A stretch of 64,000 nt of DNA from Bacillus sp. B15-48 (GTDB lineage: Bacteria > Bacillota > Bacilli > Bacillales > Cytobacillaceae), in assembly GCF_016879755.1 (NCBI RefSeq), contig NZ_WOFU01000002.1:802024-866023 (forward strand), written 5' to 3'. Positions 20,662-30,329 of the stretch are shown here, piece after piece; position 1 is the first letter of the stretch; every line of letters starts with the position of its first letter. The notes beneath the pieces were generated by a model. The model ran no database searches and was not told the DNA's origin. It saw only the letters and a program-made list of their open reading frames with translations. The position numbers and the translations under genes were made by a program.

Positions 20662-21783
20662 TTAAACTAAGTTTAATAAAATTTTCGGGTCTGTATACGG
20701 TAAGTTTTGAGCTTCAGCAACGGCTTTATATGTGACATGACCTTCAAGCGTATTTACCCCTTTTAATATTGCTTCATTATCGAGACAAGCCTGTTTAAAT
20801 CCTTTATTCGCAATTTGCAACGCATAGGGAACTGTTACATTCGTTAGTGCAATCGTAGACGTTCTCGGCACAGCGCCAGGCATGTTGGCCACTGCATAAT
20901 GTACGACATCATATTTCGTATATGTTGGACTATCATGCGTTGAAACTTTATCAGTCGTTTCAAAAATCCCTCCTTGATCAATCGCAATATCAACAACAAC
21001 TGAACCAGGTTTCATCGACTTTATCATCTCTTTTGTCACTAACATTGGCGCACGCGCACCAGGAATCAACACTGCACCAATGACTAAATCTGCGGCTTTT
21101 ACGGCTTCAAAAATATTATATGGATTCGACATTAACGTTGATATATCATTTCTAAATTGGTCATCCAGCTGACGAAGACGTTCAGGGTTCACATCAAGAA
21201 TAGTTACCTCCGCACCAAGACCAATCGCCGTTTTCGCCGCATTCGTCCCAGCAACACCAGCCCCGATGATTGCTACTTTCCCTCGCTGAACACCTGGCAC
21301 TCCGGATAAAAGAATACCCTTACCACCATGTACCTTTTCTAGAAATTGAGCTCCAATTTGTGGGGCCATCCTTCCTGCTACTTCGCTCATTGGCATTAAC
21401 AATGGTAAACTTCCGTTTTTAAGTTGGACGGTCTCATAAGCAATTCCTACAATTTTTTTATTAATTAATGCTTTTGTTAAATCTTTTTCAGGAGCTAGAT
21501 GTAAATATGTAAATAAAATCAGCCCATTACGAAAAAATTTGTATTCTTCCGGAAGCGGCTCTTTCACCTTCATTATCATTTCTGCATCCCATGCCGCTTT
21601 TCCATTTGCGACAATCTGCGCTCCTGCTTGTTGATAATCCTCATCGGTAAAGCCTGAGCCCAGTCCCGCACCCGTTTCAATCCAAACCTCATGGCCGGAT
21701 TGGATAAGATTTACTACGCCTGCAGGTGTCATCGCCACCCGATTTTCATTGTTTTTTATTTCCTTTGGCACACCAATAATCAT
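20662..21783 (-). CDS. ald: L-alanine dehydrogenase
   Basis: Ald reversibly deaminates alanine to pyruvate with NAD, used in alanine catabolism and sporulation. The 373-residue protein has the N-terminal [18 protein letters not shown] with the substrate arginine, the catalytic lysine and histidine regions ([13 protein letters not shown] and FTYLHLAPE), the Rossmann glycine motif [13 protein letters not shown] near residue 173 and [11 protein letters not shown] near 300. The ribosome site (gggggat) is 6 bases before the ATG. It is flanked by ppaC and a small unknown gene on the same strand. Confidence 0.97.
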   Translation of the reverse strand: MIIGVPKEIKNNENRVAMTPAGVVNLIQSGHEVWIETGAGLGSGFTDEDYQQAGAQIVANGKAAWDAEMIMKVKEPLPEEYKFFRNGLILFTYLHLAPEKDLTKALINKKIVGIAYETVQLKNGSLPLLMPMSEVAGRMAPQIGAQFLEKVHGGKGILLSGVPGVQRGKVAIIGAGVAGTNAAKTAIGLGAEVTILDVNPERLRQLDDQFRNDISTLMSNPYNIFEAVKAADLVIGAVLIPGARAPMLVTKEMIKSMKPGSVVVDIAIDQGGIFETTDKVSTHDSPTYTKYDVVHYAVANMPGAVPRTSTIALTNVTVPYALQIANKGFKQACLDNEAILKGVNTLEGHVTYKAVAEAQNLPYTDPKILLNLV

Positions 21784-21901
21784 ATTTTTATCCCCCAGGT
21801 AAAAAAATTAGCTAAATACTACGAAAACATAAACGATTTACATAAATTTTAGTTGAACAAAATGCAAAAAACAAGCTGACTTTTCAGCTTGTCTTTCTCG
21901 G

Positions 21902-22042
21902 TCACTTGTTCTGTTGTTCTTCGGAAACTTTCGAATCAATTACTCCACTATTATAGGAGTCCAAGATTTGTTGCATAACCTCACTCGTCCCAGTTTCATT
22001 ATAGATATAGGATTCTGTTTTATCTTGTTCACGAGATTGCAT
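21902..22042 (-). CDS. Small unknown protein of 46 residues
   Basis: A short frame with a strong ribosome site (aaggagg, 9 bases before the ATG at 22042) encodes a 46-residue, glutamine- and acid-rich soluble peptide beginning MQSREQDKTESYIYNETG and ending EEQQNK. It has no membrane segment, signal or cysteine. It sits upstream of ald and divergent from the universal stress gene. I do not recognise a family; the ribosome site and composition make it likely to be a genuine gene. Confidence 0.6.
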   Translation of the reverse strand: MQSREQDKTESYIYNETGTSEVMQQILDSYNSGVIDSKVSEEQQNK

Positions 22043-22140
22043 ATGACAAATCCTCCTTCCAACTATTTTTATTGTTCGTTAGTTTGTAACATCCATACTT
22101 GGAAATATATTGTATAATTAAAGTGAAGGAGGAGATAGCA

Positions 22141-22608
22141 ATGGGTTTAACATATAAGAATATTTTAGTTGCCGTTGACGGGTCCAAACAAGCTGCGTGG
22201 GCATTCAAAAAGGCTATTGAGATTGCAAAGAGAAATGATGCAAAACTTTTCTTAACACATGTCATTGATTTAAGGACATTTGCATCAGTTGAGGCATATG
22301 ACCGAACAATTTCAGAACGTGCAACAGAATTTGCCCAAGAACTTCTTGAAAGCTATAAACATGATGCATTGGAAGCCGGTATAAAAGAAGTGGATTTTGC
22401 AATTGATTATGGTTCTCCAAAAGTAAAAATCGCAAAGGATATTGCTAAAAAGTTCGATGTTGATTTAATTGTTTGTGGTGCTACAGGAATGAATGCCGTT
22501 GAACGTTTCTTTATTGGTAGCGTTTCCGAACACATTGCTAGATACGCTCCTTGTGATGTCATGATAATACGCACTGAAAAAGACGAAGAAGTCGAAGAAG
22601 ACGTTTAA
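22141..22608 (+). CDS. Universal stress protein UspA family
   Basis: A 155-residue single-domain Usp protein. It begins GLTYKNILVAVDGSKQAAWAF and carries the nucleotide-binding signature GATGMNAVERFFIGSVS near residues 120-136 (G-2x-G-9x-G-S), so it probably binds ATP. The ATG at 22141 is used because aaggaggag stands 6 bases before it; the open frame upstream lacks such a site. Transcribed alone and ended by a strong hairpin. Stress or hypoxia control is usual in the family, but no regulator site is evident. Confidence 0.92.
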   Translation: MGLTYKNILVAVDGSKQAAWAFKKAIEIAKRNDAKLFLTHVIDLRTFASVEAYDRTISERATEFAQELLESYKHDALEAGIKEVDFAIDYGSPKVKIAKDIAKKFDVDLIVCGATGMNAVERFFIGSVSEHIARYAPCDVMIIRTEKDEEVEEDV

Positions 22609-22615
22609 ACTTTAT

Positions 22616-22661
22616 AAAAAAGGAACACGCAGCCAATTAAATGGTTGCGTGTTCCTTTTTT
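22616..22661 (+). terminator. Intrinsic terminator after usp
   Basis: A long stem (AAAAAGGAACACGCAGCCA with TGGTTGCGTGTTCCTTTTT, one G-U type mismatch) with a short AT loop is followed by a T-run. It may also act on the reverse strand for argH. Confidence 0.9.
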
Positions 22662-22675
22662 AAGAAAACTTCTAC

Positions 22676-22704
22676 CAGTGGTGGGTTTCTCCCCCACTAG
22701 TGGC
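22676..22704 (-). terminator. Hairpin downstream of argH
   Basis: CCAGTGGTGGG and CCCCCACTAGTGG pair around a short loop, 24 bases after the argH stop. On the reverse strand the tail is TAGAAGTTTTC, a poor U-tract, so this is a weak terminator or a 3'-end stabiliser. Confidence 0.4.
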
Positions 22705-22727
22705 TACTCTGCGATATTTAATGAAAT

Positions 22728-24104
22728 TTAACGTTCTAGGATTTTTTTTCCTTTTTTAATCTGGGCAGTAACTTCTGCGAAACTGGTACCACCCGTTGAG
22801 TTCCTACGTACAACTGCATTATAAGGATTAAGTGCATCGTAAATATCTTCTTCAAATAAAGTGCTAGCAGCCTTGAAGTCAGCGAGTGATAGATCCGCTA
22901 AATAACAGCCCTTTTGAATACATTCTAAAACTAATTTGCCAACAATTTCATGTGCTTCCCTAAAAGGTAGTCCTTTTGAAGCTAGATAATCAGCCAATTC
23001 TGTTGCGTTAGAAAAATCTTTCGTCACAGAATCTTCCATTTTATCCTTATTAACAGTCATCGTTTCAATCATTCCTGCAAAGATTTTCAATGAACCTTTT
23101 ACAGTTTTAACTGTATCAAACATTCCCTCTTTATCTTCCTGCATGTCCTTATTATAAGCAAGCGGAAGTCCCTTTAAGATTGTTAGCAAGCCCATTAGGC
23201 TACCATAAACTCTCCCGGTTTTCCCCCGAATTAACTCAGCCATATCGGGATTTTTCTTTTGCGGCATAATGCTGCTTCCAGTCGCAAATGTATCATCAAG
23301 CTCGATGAAACGAAACTCTTGACTACACCAAAGAATGATTTCTTCAGCAAAGCGAGATAAGTGCATCATCATAATTGAACTAGCTGACATAAATTCAAGA
23401 ATAAAGTCCCGGTCACTAACCGCATCTAAGCTGTTTTGATAGATCCCCTCAAATCCTAATAGTTCTGCGCTATATTCCCTGTTAATTGGAAAGGTCGTCC
23501 CGGCTAACGCACCAGCGCCTAAAGGACTAATATTAATTCGTTCTAAAGCTCCAAGAAAACGCTGCTTGTCTCGTTCAAGCATCCAAAAATAAGCCATCAG
23601 ATGATGCCCAAAAGAAATTGGCTGGGCTCTTTGTAGATGGGTATATCCTGGCATAATCGTTTCTACATGTTGTTCGGCCTTAGTTATTAATACCTGTTGG
23701 AATTCAGCAATTAAGTGCACAACCTCTTTTACTTGCTCTCTTAAATACAAGTGCATATCAGTTGCTACTTGATCATTTCGGCTTCTTGCCGTATGGAGCT
23801 TGCCGCCCAGGGGACCAACAAGCTCTGTTAGCAAATGTTCTAAATTCAAATGAATATCTTCATATTTTGTAGTGAATTCAAGTTCTTTTTTCTCTGCTTT
23901 TTCTTTTAATGTCTTTAATCCGGCGATGATGGTATCCGCTTCTTCAGTTGTTAAAATCTCACACTTAGCTAACATCGTAGCATGGGCAATGCTACCTTCG
24001 ATATCCTCTAAAACAAGCTCTTGGTCAAAGGAGATCGAGGCACCGAATTCATCGACCCATTCCTCAGCGGAAGCAGTAAATCTGCCGCCCCATAACTTTT
24101 TCAC
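22728..24104 (-). CDS. argH: Argininosuccinate lyase
   Basis: ArgH splits argininosuccinate into arginine and fumarate, the last step of arginine synthesis. The 458-residue protein has the family length, SRSRNDQ-like [12 protein letters not shown] near residue 110, the catalytic-histidine [12 protein letters not shown]-like [14 protein letters not shown] and the fumarase-superfamily signature [12 protein letters not shown] near residue 280. Its start overlaps the argG stop by four bases (ATGA), so the two are translationally coupled. Confidence 0.98.
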   Translation of the reverse strand: MKKLWGGRFTASAEEWVDEFGASISFDQELVLEDIEGSIAHATMLAKCEILTTEEADTIIAGLKTLKEKAEKKELEFTTKYEDIHLNLEHLLTELVGPLGGKLHTARSRNDQVATDMHLYLREQVKEVVHLIAEFQQVLITKAEQHVETIMPGYTHLQRAQPISFGHHLMAYFWMLERDKQRFLGALERINISPLGAGALAGTTFPINREYSAELLGFEGIYQNSLDAVSDRDFILEFMSASSIMMMHLSRFAEEIILWCSQEFRFIELDDTFATGSSIMPQKKNPDMAELIRGKTGRVYGSLMGLLTILKGLPLAYNKDMQEDKEGMFDTVKTVKGSLKIFAGMIETMTVNKDKMEDSVTKDFSNATELADYLASKGLPFREAHEIVGKLVLECIQKGCYLADLSLADFKAASTLFEEDIYDALNPYNAVVRRNSTGGTSFAEVTAQIKKGKKILER

Positions 24105-25309
24105 GCGTTCACCTTCTTACCTTGTACCATACTATTTACTTTTGTTGGAAGTCCCCAAAGATTGATAAATCCAACTGCTGCTGCATGGTCAAACTCATCT
24201 TCTTTCGTATAAGTAGCAAGCTTTTCATTGTATAAGGAATATGGAGATTTACGTCCTTCGATAATCGCGTGTCCTTTAAATAACTTCACTCGTACTGTTC
24301 CTGTCACATGTTTCTGCGTTTCTTTTAAGAACGCTTCAAGTGCTGTACGGAGTGGAGAGAACCATAGTCCTTCATAAATCATTTCAGTGATTTTCTTTTC
24401 AATTACAGGCTTGAAGTGAGCAATTTCTTTAACTAGCGTAATATCTTCAAGTTCTTTATGAGCTTTAATTAATGTCATTGCACCTGGAACTTCATAGACT
24501 TCACGTGATTTAATCCCAACAAGGCGGTTTTCAACATGGTCCACACGGCCAACACCGTGTTTTCCAGCAATAATATTTAGCTCAAGAATAAGTTGTGCTA
24601 GTGAGAAAGCTTTTCCGTTTAAAGCAACTGGAACTCCTTGTTCAAACTCAATTTCAACAATTTCAGGTGTGTCTGGTGTATCTTCAAGTTCAGCAGTTAA
24701 TTCATAAGCTTCCTTTGGTGGAGTAGCCCATGGATCTTCAAGAATTCCACACTCATTGCTGCGTCCCCAAAGGTTTTGGTCAATCGAAAATGGGCTATCT
24801 AAATTAACTGGAATAGGAATATTGTTTTTAAGGGCATAATCGATTTCTTCTTCACGCGACCACTTCCAATCACGTACAGGTGCAAGAACTTCCAAATCCG
24901 GATTTAAAGCATTAATTGATACTTCAAAACGCACTTGGTCGTTCCCTTTCCCCGTACAACCGTGAGCTACAGCAACTGCACCTTCTTTTTCAGCGACTTC
25001 TACAAGTTTCTTTGAAATAAGCGGACGTGACAGTGCGGAAACAAGCGGATATTTCCCTTCATACAATGTATGAGCTTGCAAAGCAATTAGCGCATACTCT
25101 TGAGCATATTCTTCTTTTACATCAAGAACATATGATTTAGTCGCTCCAACTTTCAATGCCTTCTCTTTAACAAAGTTTAAATCTTTTCCTTCACCGACAT
25201 CAAGACAACATGCAATCACATCATATCCTTTTTCTTGAAGCCATTTTATTGCTACTGATGTATCTAGCCCGCCAGAATAGGCAAGTACTATTTTTTTAGA
25301 TTCATTCAT
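24101..25309 (-). CDS. argG: Argininosuccinate synthase
   Basis: ArgG joins citrulline and aspartate using ATP. The 402 residues show the PP-loop [30 protein letters not shown] and YNEKLATY near the C-terminus. The ATG at 25309 is used because agaggag lies 7-8 bases before it; upstream in-frame codons lack a ribosome site. Probable ArgR boxes lie 15-55 bases upstream. It is first in the argGH operon. Confidence 0.98.
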   Translation of the reverse strand: MNESKKIVLAYSGGLDTSVAIKWLQEKGYDVIACCLDVGEGKDLNFVKEKALKVGATKSYVLDVKEEYAQEYALIALQAHTLYEGKYPLVSALSRPLISKKLVEVAEKEGAVAVAHGCTGKGNDQVRFEVSINALNPDLEVLAPVRDWKWSREEEIDYALKNNIPIPVNLDSPFSIDQNLWGRSNECGILEDPWATPPKEAYELTAELEDTPDTPEIVEIEFEQGVPVALNGKAFSLAQLILELNIIAGKHGVGRVDHVENRLVGIKSREVYEVPGAMTLIKAHKELEDITLVKEIAHFKPVIEKKITEMIYEGLWFSPLRTALEAFLKETQKHVTGTVRVKLFKGHAIIEGRKSPYSLYNEKLATYTKEDEFDHAAAVGFINLWGLPTKVNSMVQGKKVNA

Positions 25310-25323
25310 TTTTTTGTCTCCTC

Positions 25324-25363
25324 TTTGAATATTTATACAAGTTATTATATGTTTATTCATTTG
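25324..25363 (-). promoter_or_regulatory. Probable tandem ARG boxes for argGH
   Basis: Two AT-rich imperfect palindromes resemble the ArgR/AhrC consensus (CATGAATAAAAATTCAAG): TTTGAATATTTATACAAG at 25324-25341 and, reading leftward, CAAATGAATAAACATATAA at 25345-25363. Tandem boxes just upstream of argG are the normal target for arginine repression. The assignment is by eye. Confidence 0.6.
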
Positions 25364-25479
25364 ATATATTAAAAATTAACAGGTTTTACATTTAATTTCA
25401 ATCCTTTAATGCAATATTTTTTAAAAAAATTTTTCAAAGAAAAGAAAAAAAAGGAAATTTTATAAACGGGGGGAAATAA

Positions 25480-25515
25480 ATGAATAGCATAGGAATACTT
25501 ACTGATGTAAAATAA
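25480..25515 (+). CDS. Possible 11-residue leader peptide
   Basis: After a purine-rich gggggg tract, an ATG opens an 11-codon frame (MNSIGILTDVK) ending 31 bases before the next gene. The ribosome site is strong but the peptide is minute and has no residue repeats typical of attenuators. It may be a leader peptide or chance. Confidence 0.25.
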   Translation: MNSIGILTDVK

Positions 25516-25546
25516 AAGCATGATTAAAATGGGGTGACTTTATTTT

Positions 25547-25867
25547 ATGAAGGAATTTTTTAATTTCGATTCAAGACTAGGCATTTCAATCCCTTCCTTT
25601 AAAGTAGGTTGGGACGAGTTATCATTGGGAATACAGCACCAAATCCTTCTACATTGGGAAAAGATCCGTGGTCATATTCCTGATAGAATCGCAGAACTAG
25701 AAAGCTTAATTAACCAAAAACAAGCAGAATTGAATGATGAATCAAATTTTACACGTTCATGCAAACTTAATAGTGAAATTGCTGAACTTGCATCCATCAT
25801 CAATGATTTATGGTTATGGTATCGTACACATCAAGATGTCACCAGCGAGAAAGCCCATTTAGGATAA
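25547..25867 (+). CDS. Conserved-looking soluble protein, function unknown
   Basis: A 106-residue protein without membrane segments. Residues 18-45 and 48-95 look helical, and 44-75 (RIAELESLINQKQAELN) has a heptad pattern suggesting a short coiled coil. A ggggtg ribosome site precedes the ATG by 11 bases. It stands alone between argG and a repeat-filled spacer. I do not recognise the family. Confidence 0.7.
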   Translation: MKEFFNFDSRLGISIPSFKVGWDELSLGIQHQILLHWEKIRGHIPDRIAELESLINQKQAELNDESNFTRSCKLNSEIAELASIINDLWLWYRTHQDVTSEKAHLG

Positions 25868-26305
25868 AGTTTGAAACTTCCATCAGTAAGGGAATGACTG
25901 CCAGTTAATCTGCGATAAATATTAATAATTTCTGACTTCCCCTCTCTTAAATAGAAGGCTTGTCCTTAATTGAGTAACTAGCAAAAGGGAAATAAGCGGA
26001 GAATTTCCGGTTAAATGCAGAATGGAGCTCGTTTCGGGGGATATAAGGGGAGATATTCCGGTTATGCAACTAAAAATCCTTCACTTTCACGTTTATCGAG
26101 TTAATAGACGGAATTTACCCGTTTATTCAAGCTGTTTTTAATGATATTTGCTAATTAAGCGGAATATTTCCGTCTATTATTCTTAAGTGTCAAAGAAGGT
26201 ATGAAGATTAACGATATGAGCAGGGCATATTCCAACATGGTGCCCTGCTTTTTGCACCTCAAAAGAGAACCCGTTACATTGACATTGAGAGGCCCTTGAT
26301 GATTT
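25868..26305. other. Gene-free spacer with repeat cluster
   Basis: These 438 bases hold no convincing coding frame. The central part (25991-26179) contains four imperfect copies of a short palindrome; the rest has no clear promoter or terminator except a CAGGGCA/TGCCCTG hairpin near 26220-26248 that could end the moaB transcript. Confidence 0.6.
25991..26179. repeat. Four spaced copies of a palindromic AT-GC repeat
   Basis: Four imperfect copies, 24-28 bases each, start at 25991, 26041, 26101 and 26152, at intervals of 50, 60 and 51 bases. Each has the form TAAGCGGAATATTTCCGNTTA (for example AAGCGGAGAATTTCCGG, GACGGAATTTACCCGTTTA, AAGCGGAATATTTCCGTC). They could fold as small hairpins or be protein sites. 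Similar sequences are abundant between genes in several Bacillaceae, as I recall. Confidence 0.65.
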
Positions 26306-26821
26306 TTAAGATAGATCTTTTTTTAACTCACCGACAATATGGCCAATTTCAGGAAGAATTAATTTTTTCATCGCCAATTTAACAGCACCGCTAGAACCTG
26401 GCGTGGCAAATACAGCTTTATTGTTTATCACCCCTGCGGCCGCTCGTGACATTAGCGCGGCAGAACCGATATCTTCTTGGTAACTTAATATCCGGAAGAG
26501 TTCACCAAAGCCGGTAATTTCTTTATCAAAAAGTTTCTGAACCGTCTCGATCGTTACATCCCGTTTCGCAATACCGGTTCCACCATTCGTTAAAATAACG
26601 TCAATCTCTGGATTCCCACTACCTTTTAAAACCTCTAAACGGATTGGTTCAATTTCGTCTTTGACAATCACATAATCGATAATAAGATGCCCTTCATTTT
26701 CAAGCATCTCCATCATTAATTTCCCGCTTTTATCCGTATCTTTATTTCTTGTATCACTAACGGTAATTATTTTACAACGAACTTGAGAAGGGGCGGATTG
26801 CTTATGTTCTGCTGTACTCAT
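26306..26821 (-). CDS. moaB: Molybdenum cofactor biosynthesis protein MoaB
   Basis: MoaB/MogA-family proteins bind molybdopterin and adenylylate it for metal insertion. The 171-residue protein shows IITVSDTRNKDTDKSG, the conserved LTNGGTGIAKRDVTIE with the catalytic aspartate, and FATPGSSGAVKLAMKKLI. B. subtilis has moaB between argG and ackA, as here. No other molybdenum gene is in the window. Three bases separate it from the upstream EcsC gene. Confidence 0.94.
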   Translation of the reverse strand: MSTAEHKQSAPSQVRCKIITVSDTRNKDTDKSGKLMMEMLENEGHLIIDYVIVKDEIEPIRLEVLKGSGNPEIDVILTNGGTGIAKRDVTIETVQKLFDKEITGFGELFRILSYQEDIGSAALMSRAAAGVINNKAVFATPGSSGAVKLAMKKLILPEIGHIVGELKKDLS

Positions 26822-26824
26822 TTT

Positions 26825-27658
26825 TTACACTCCTTTATGTAGCAAATAGCGATATTGATAATATTTATGGGCAAAGTCTGTCACTTTTCTCGTTAATTGA
26901 TAATTCGCGCCTGCTCCAATCGCCATACTGATAATCGGCAAACCTTGTAACTGCTTTTTTCTAAACAAGAGAATGACCATTGCTTTTAACATTTGCCTTA
27001 TTGGCTGTTCCATCCATGTTATGTCTGTTAAATCCTCTCTTCCTTCATAAAAATAATGATTATCTGTTTGTTTCAAATCCTCAATCAACTCGCTCCAACC
27101 ATTCGCCTGTATGCGCTTTGGCATCATAGCTACATGAAAGACTTTTAATGCCGTCATCATTTCAAACGGTGTGTTGACTTCAAATCCATATGACATCGCA
27201 ATCAACTGAACCGCACGTAAATTAATGACTGCCATAGCCGGAAGATCCGCTCCAAGTGCAATGGCCCCGCCACTCCCCGAAACTCCTCCTTGTATGAATG
27301 AATACACTCGGTGTCTTGCAATTTGTTGTTCAGCAATGTATTGAACTTGTTCTATGGATAATTCTCGAATATGTTCAATTGAATGCAATTCACTATTAAA
27401 GACCCTGCCAGCCGTTAAGATTCGTGCTTTTGCATCTATTTGTAATTGGGAACCTTGAATCAGCGAGTGGAGATGAAAGAGCCAATTGTCTAATTTTGAA
27501 AAGAATTGATCTTGCACTTCTTCGGGAAGCATGACGAAGGCTCTTTCTAAATATTTATCGTAGATAAGTTCTAAATCATTGGGGACATAATCAAAAAGAG
27601 AGGACTCCCATTTTTTCAGCTCTTCAATGACCTGGTTTTCCCTTTTTGTCAAAGTCAT
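26825..27658 (-). CDS. EcsC family protein
   Basis: A 277-residue protein with the EcsC-family core: a helical N-terminal half, a glycine-rich segment SFIQGGVSGSGGAIALGADLPA near residue 155, and GLPIISMAIGAGANYQ near 240. EcsC was first noted beside the EcsAB exporter of B. subtilis; members are predicted membrane-associated, with unknown activity. The ATG at 27658 is preferred over the GTG one codon earlier, given ggaggg 6 bases before. Probably cotranscribed with moaB. Confidence 0.85.
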   Translation of the reverse strand: MTLTKRENQVIEELKKWESSLFDYVPNDLELIYDKYLERAFVMLPEEVQDQFFSKLDNWLFHLHSLIQGSQLQIDAKARILTAGRVFNSELHSIEHIRELSIEQVQYIAEQQIARHRVYSFIQGGVSGSGGAIALGADLPAMAVINLRAVQLIAMSYGFEVNTPFEMMTALKVFHVAMMPKRIQANGWSELIEDLKQTDNHYFYEGREDLTDITWMEQPIRQMLKAMVILLFRKKQLQGLPIISMAIGAGANYQLTRKVTDFAHKYYQYRYLLHKGV

Positions 27659-27737
27659 CACAAACCCTCCAACGTATCAATTTATTTTTAGTATAGCATA
27701 TGTAAATTCTCTCATGCTTTTTTTAAAATAAAAGAAA

Positions 27738-27765
27738 AAAAGGCAAAAGCGTTGCTTTTGCCTTT
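27738..27765 (-). terminator. Intrinsic terminator after ackA
   Basis: AAAGGCAAAAGC and GCTTTTGCCTTT pair around a 3-4 base loop; on the reverse strand the hairpin is followed by a long T-run. It lies directly after the ackA stop. Confidence 0.92.
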
Positions 27766-27769
27766 AAAC

Positions 27770-28957
27770 TTATTTTATTAATCGAACAATATCCCTTGCA
27801 ATCATTACTTCCTCATTTGTTGGAATAACCATAACCTTAACCGGTGAATGAGCATAGCTAACGAATGCTTCTTTACCACGAATTTTGTTAAGTGCTGGAT
27901 CCCAATAAATACCCATGAATTCAAGTCCTTTAAGAACTCGCTCACGAATCGATATACTGTTTTCACCGATTCCAGCAGTAAAGATAACGGCATCTATACC
28001 GCTCATACGCGCTGCATATGAACCAATATACTTATGAATTCGATTTGCAAATACCTGTAAAGCTAATTCTGCACGCTCATTTCCTTTTGCCGCTTCTTCT
28101 TCTATATCACGAAGATCGCTTGAGAATCCGGAAACCCCTAACATTCCACTCTTTTTATTTAAAACATCTAGAACTTCATCAGCCGTCTTACTCGTCTTCT
28201 CCATAATATAAGGAATAAGTGCTGGGTCAATATTTCCTGACCTTGTTCCCATCGTTACCCCCGCTAACGGTGTGAATCCCATTGATGTATCAATCGATTT
28301 TCCACCTTCAATAGCCGCAATACTAGCACCATTTCCAAGGTGACAGGAAATTAAGCGTAGATGCTCGATTGGGCGCCCCAACATTTCCGCAGCACGCTCG
28401 GAAACATACTTATGTGATGTTCCGTGGAATCCATATTTACGAATGCCAAAATTTTTATAATATTCATATGGTAAGCTATATAAAAATGAGCTTTCAGGCA
28501 TTGTCTGGTGGAAGGCAGTATCAAAAACAGCAACTGCAGGAATGTTTGGTAGCGCTTGTTTAAATGCAATAATTCCTGTTAGATTTGCTGGGTTATGTAA
28601 TGGAGCCAATTCTGATAGTTTATCAAGCTTCGCCAACACTTCATCAGTTATGACGACAGAGTCACTAAACTCTTCTCCACCATGAACCACACGATGCCCA
28701 ACACCTTCAATCTCCTCAAATGACTTAATAATCCTATTATTGATAAGTTTTTCTAATAACATTTTAACAGCCACTTCATGATTAGGGATATCAAGGGTTT
28801 CCGTAACTTTTTCCCCATTTACAGAAATGGTAAAAACCGAGTCCTTCAGTCCAATCCTTTCAACTAGGCCTTTTGTTATAACCTCTTCACTAGGCATCTC
28901 AAAAAGCTGGAACTTTAGGGATGAACTTCCTGCATTAATTGCAATCATTTTTGCCAT
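27770..28957 (-). CDS. ackA: Acetate kinase
   Basis: AckA makes ATP and acetate from acetyl phosphate during overflow metabolism. The 395-residue protein shows the ASKHA-fold motifs [22 protein letters not shown], the catalytic [30 protein letters not shown] and FTAGIGENS. The ribosome site aaaggag is rather far (about 13 bases) from the chosen ATG, but the start fits the family. A sigma-A promoter and an upstream cre are visible, matching the CcpA-activated arrangement known in B. subtilis. Confidence 0.98.
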   Translation of the reverse strand: MAKMIAINAGSSSLKFQLFEMPSEEVITKGLVERIGLKDSVFTISVNGEKVTETLDIPNHEVAVKMLLEKLINNRIIKSFEEIEGVGHRVVHGGEEFSDSVVITDEVLAKLDKLSELAPLHNPANLTGIIAFKQALPNIPAVAVFDTAFHQTMPESSFLYSLPYEYYKNFGIRKYGFHGTSHKYVSERAAEMLGRPIEHLRLISCHLGNGASIAAIEGGKSIDTSMGFTPLAGVTMGTRSGNIDPALIPYIMEKTSKTADEVLDVLNKKSGMLGVSGFSSDLRDIEEEAAKGNERAELALQVFANRIHKYIGSYAARMSGIDAVIFTAGIGENSISIRERVLKGLEFMGIYWDPALNKIRGKEAFVSYAHSPVKVMVIPTNEEVMIARDIVRLIK

Positions 28958-29057
28958 TTTTAACTAACCGCTCCTTTTTAACAACTTGTACAAGCAAATA
29001 AATCACCTTTGGATTTTAGTTTGTACAACTAGCTCAGTTTCTATCTCTCCAATAATC

Positions 29058-29086
29058 ATTAAAGCATTGAGCTATGTTCATATCAA
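29058..29086 (-). promoter_or_regulatory. Predicted sigma-A promoter of ackA
   Basis: On the reverse strand TTGATA (29081-29086) and TTTAAT (29058-29063) are separated by 17 bases, which would start transcription near 29051, about 94 bases before ackA. Confidence 0.65.
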
Positions 29087-29099
29087 GCTATGATTGAAC

Positions 29100-29113
29100 T
29101 GTTACCGCTTACA
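29100..29113 (-). promoter_or_regulatory. cre site (CcpA) upstream of ackA
   Basis: The reverse strand reads TGTAAGCGGTAACA, a full match to the catabolite-responsive element consensus TGNNANCGNTNNCA. Its centre lies about 56 bases upstream of the predicted start point, the position from which CcpA activates ackA in B. subtilis. Confidence 0.85.
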
Positions 29114-29186
29114 TTACAAAAGTACTTTAATTCTGATACTTGAAAATTTCGTGACTATTTCCCCTATTTCGTGTTCCCTTTCCCAG

Positions 29187-29217
29187 CAAAAAAAACCGAT
29201 GAATATGAACATCGGTT
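29187..29217 (-). terminator. Intrinsic terminator after ytxK
   Basis: AAACCGATG and CATCGGTTT pair around a seven-base loop just after the ytxK stop, with TTTTTT following on the reverse strand. Confidence 0.87.
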
Positions 29218-29219
29218 TG

Positions 29220-30209
29220 TTAATCTTTCTTATTTTCAATGTACCATTGATCAATCTTACTAAGAATATTGTTCATTGCCCGCCCATCTGACATACGGGG
29301 CAATTCTACAAGCAAAGCTTGTTTAGGTTTCTTAATATGTTCAGCATTCTTCTGTACGATTAAAATGCTTTTCGCCGCTTGTTTATTTTTAAACATCTCT
29401 AACGGCAATTGAATGATCCCTTGAATCACTAAATGATCCTTTATGAATTGATGTAGTTTGGTAGCTTGTTCACTTTCGAAAAGTCCATTGGGAATCACAA
29501 AAAAGAGATAGCCCCCTGCTTTCGTGTGGCGTGTGCTTTGCTCAATAAATAAATGATGAGCATATGTATGACCATTATTCGCACTAATTTCATATTCGGC
29601 AGCCTTAACATCATTCGGGTAATATCCAACTGGCAAATCACAAACGACCGCATCTACTGGGTCGATAAACAAAGATTCTAAACTATCTTGATTAAATAAT
29701 TCAACTTCATGCATTTGTAAATTTGCATTTACATAAGCGAGCTTAATTAACACATCGTCAATCTCACTGCCAATCGACACAATCGTTTTACCTGTTTGTT
29801 GATTTAACACAGTTGACAATAAGTTTGCTGTCCCTATCGCTGGGTCTAATAACCGAAAAGTTGATTCCTTAATAAATTTATTTACAAGGTATCCAATTAA
29901 AATTCCAACTGAATCTGGTGTCATTTGATGGTTTGGCTGAACATTTTCCTGCATTCCTCTTAAAATTGCTAGCTGAAATGCTTTGCGAATTTCCTCTTGG
30001 GAATAGTCCGTTAAGCGAATTTCCTTGTATAATTTACTTATCCTTTTGTTTGTCAGTTCACTTAATTCTTCTTGAAGAATCTTATCGTGAAAGATGTTTT
30101 CCCCCGTCTCCGCAAGTGCTTCTAAATAAGTGCATGATAATTCATCTTTCAACATATCAGCTGTCTGATTAAAGACAGTAAACAACTTTTCTACTGGTAC
30201 GATACTCAA
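29220..30209 (-). CDS. ytxK: Class I SAM-dependent methyltransferase YtxK
   Basis: A 329-residue N6-adenine-type methyltransferase fold. An N-terminal helical region (1-90) precedes the SAM motif LLDPAIGTANLLSTVL near residue 122 and the catalytic-type motif CDLPVGYYPND near 190, where DNA methylases have NPPY/DPPY. No target recognition domain or nuclease partner is present, so a restriction role is unlikely. The start is TTG with ggagcaggag upstream. It lies between tpx and ackA, as in B. subtilis. Confidence 0.88.
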   Translation of the reverse strand: MSIVPVEKLFTVFNQTADMLKDELSCTYLEALAETGENIFHDKILQEELSELTNKRISKLYKEIRLTDYSQEEIRKAFQLAILRGMQENVQPNHQMTPDSVGILIGYLVNKFIKESTFRLLDPAIGTANLLSTVLNQQTGKTIVSIGSEIDDVLIKLAYVNANLQMHEVELFNQDSLESLFIDPVDAVVCDLPVGYYPNDVKAAEYEISANNGHTYAHHLFIEQSTRHTKAGGYLFFVIPNGLFESEQATKLHQFIKDHLVIQGIIQLPLEMFKNKQAAKSILIVQKNAEHIKKPKQALLVELPRMSDGRAMNNILSKIDQWYIENKKD

Positions 30210-30296
30210 TAGGTTCTCCTGCTCCTTTCATTGGCGTATTTTTCTATTTTAACGCTCCCTTTTTATTTGAACAAGATTCATTTCCTTAATGATAAG

Positions 30297-30322
30297 GAAA
30301 AGCCGCAGAATGTTCTGCGGCC
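30297..30322 (-). terminator. Intrinsic terminator after tpx
   Basis: A GGCCGCAGAA / TTCTGCGGCT stem precedes CTTTTCC on the reverse strand, about 8 bases after the tpx stop. Confidence 0.8.
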
Positions 30323-30329
30323 CAAGTAT

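Noticed and set aside
25868-26305. CRISPR array
   Set aside because: The four repeats are degenerate and palindromic, with irregular spacers of 25-35 bases, and no cas gene is present.
29220-30209. Restriction-modification system at ytxK
   Set aside because: The methyltransferase fold is clear, but no specificity or nuclease subunit is adjacent and the locus is conserved backbone.
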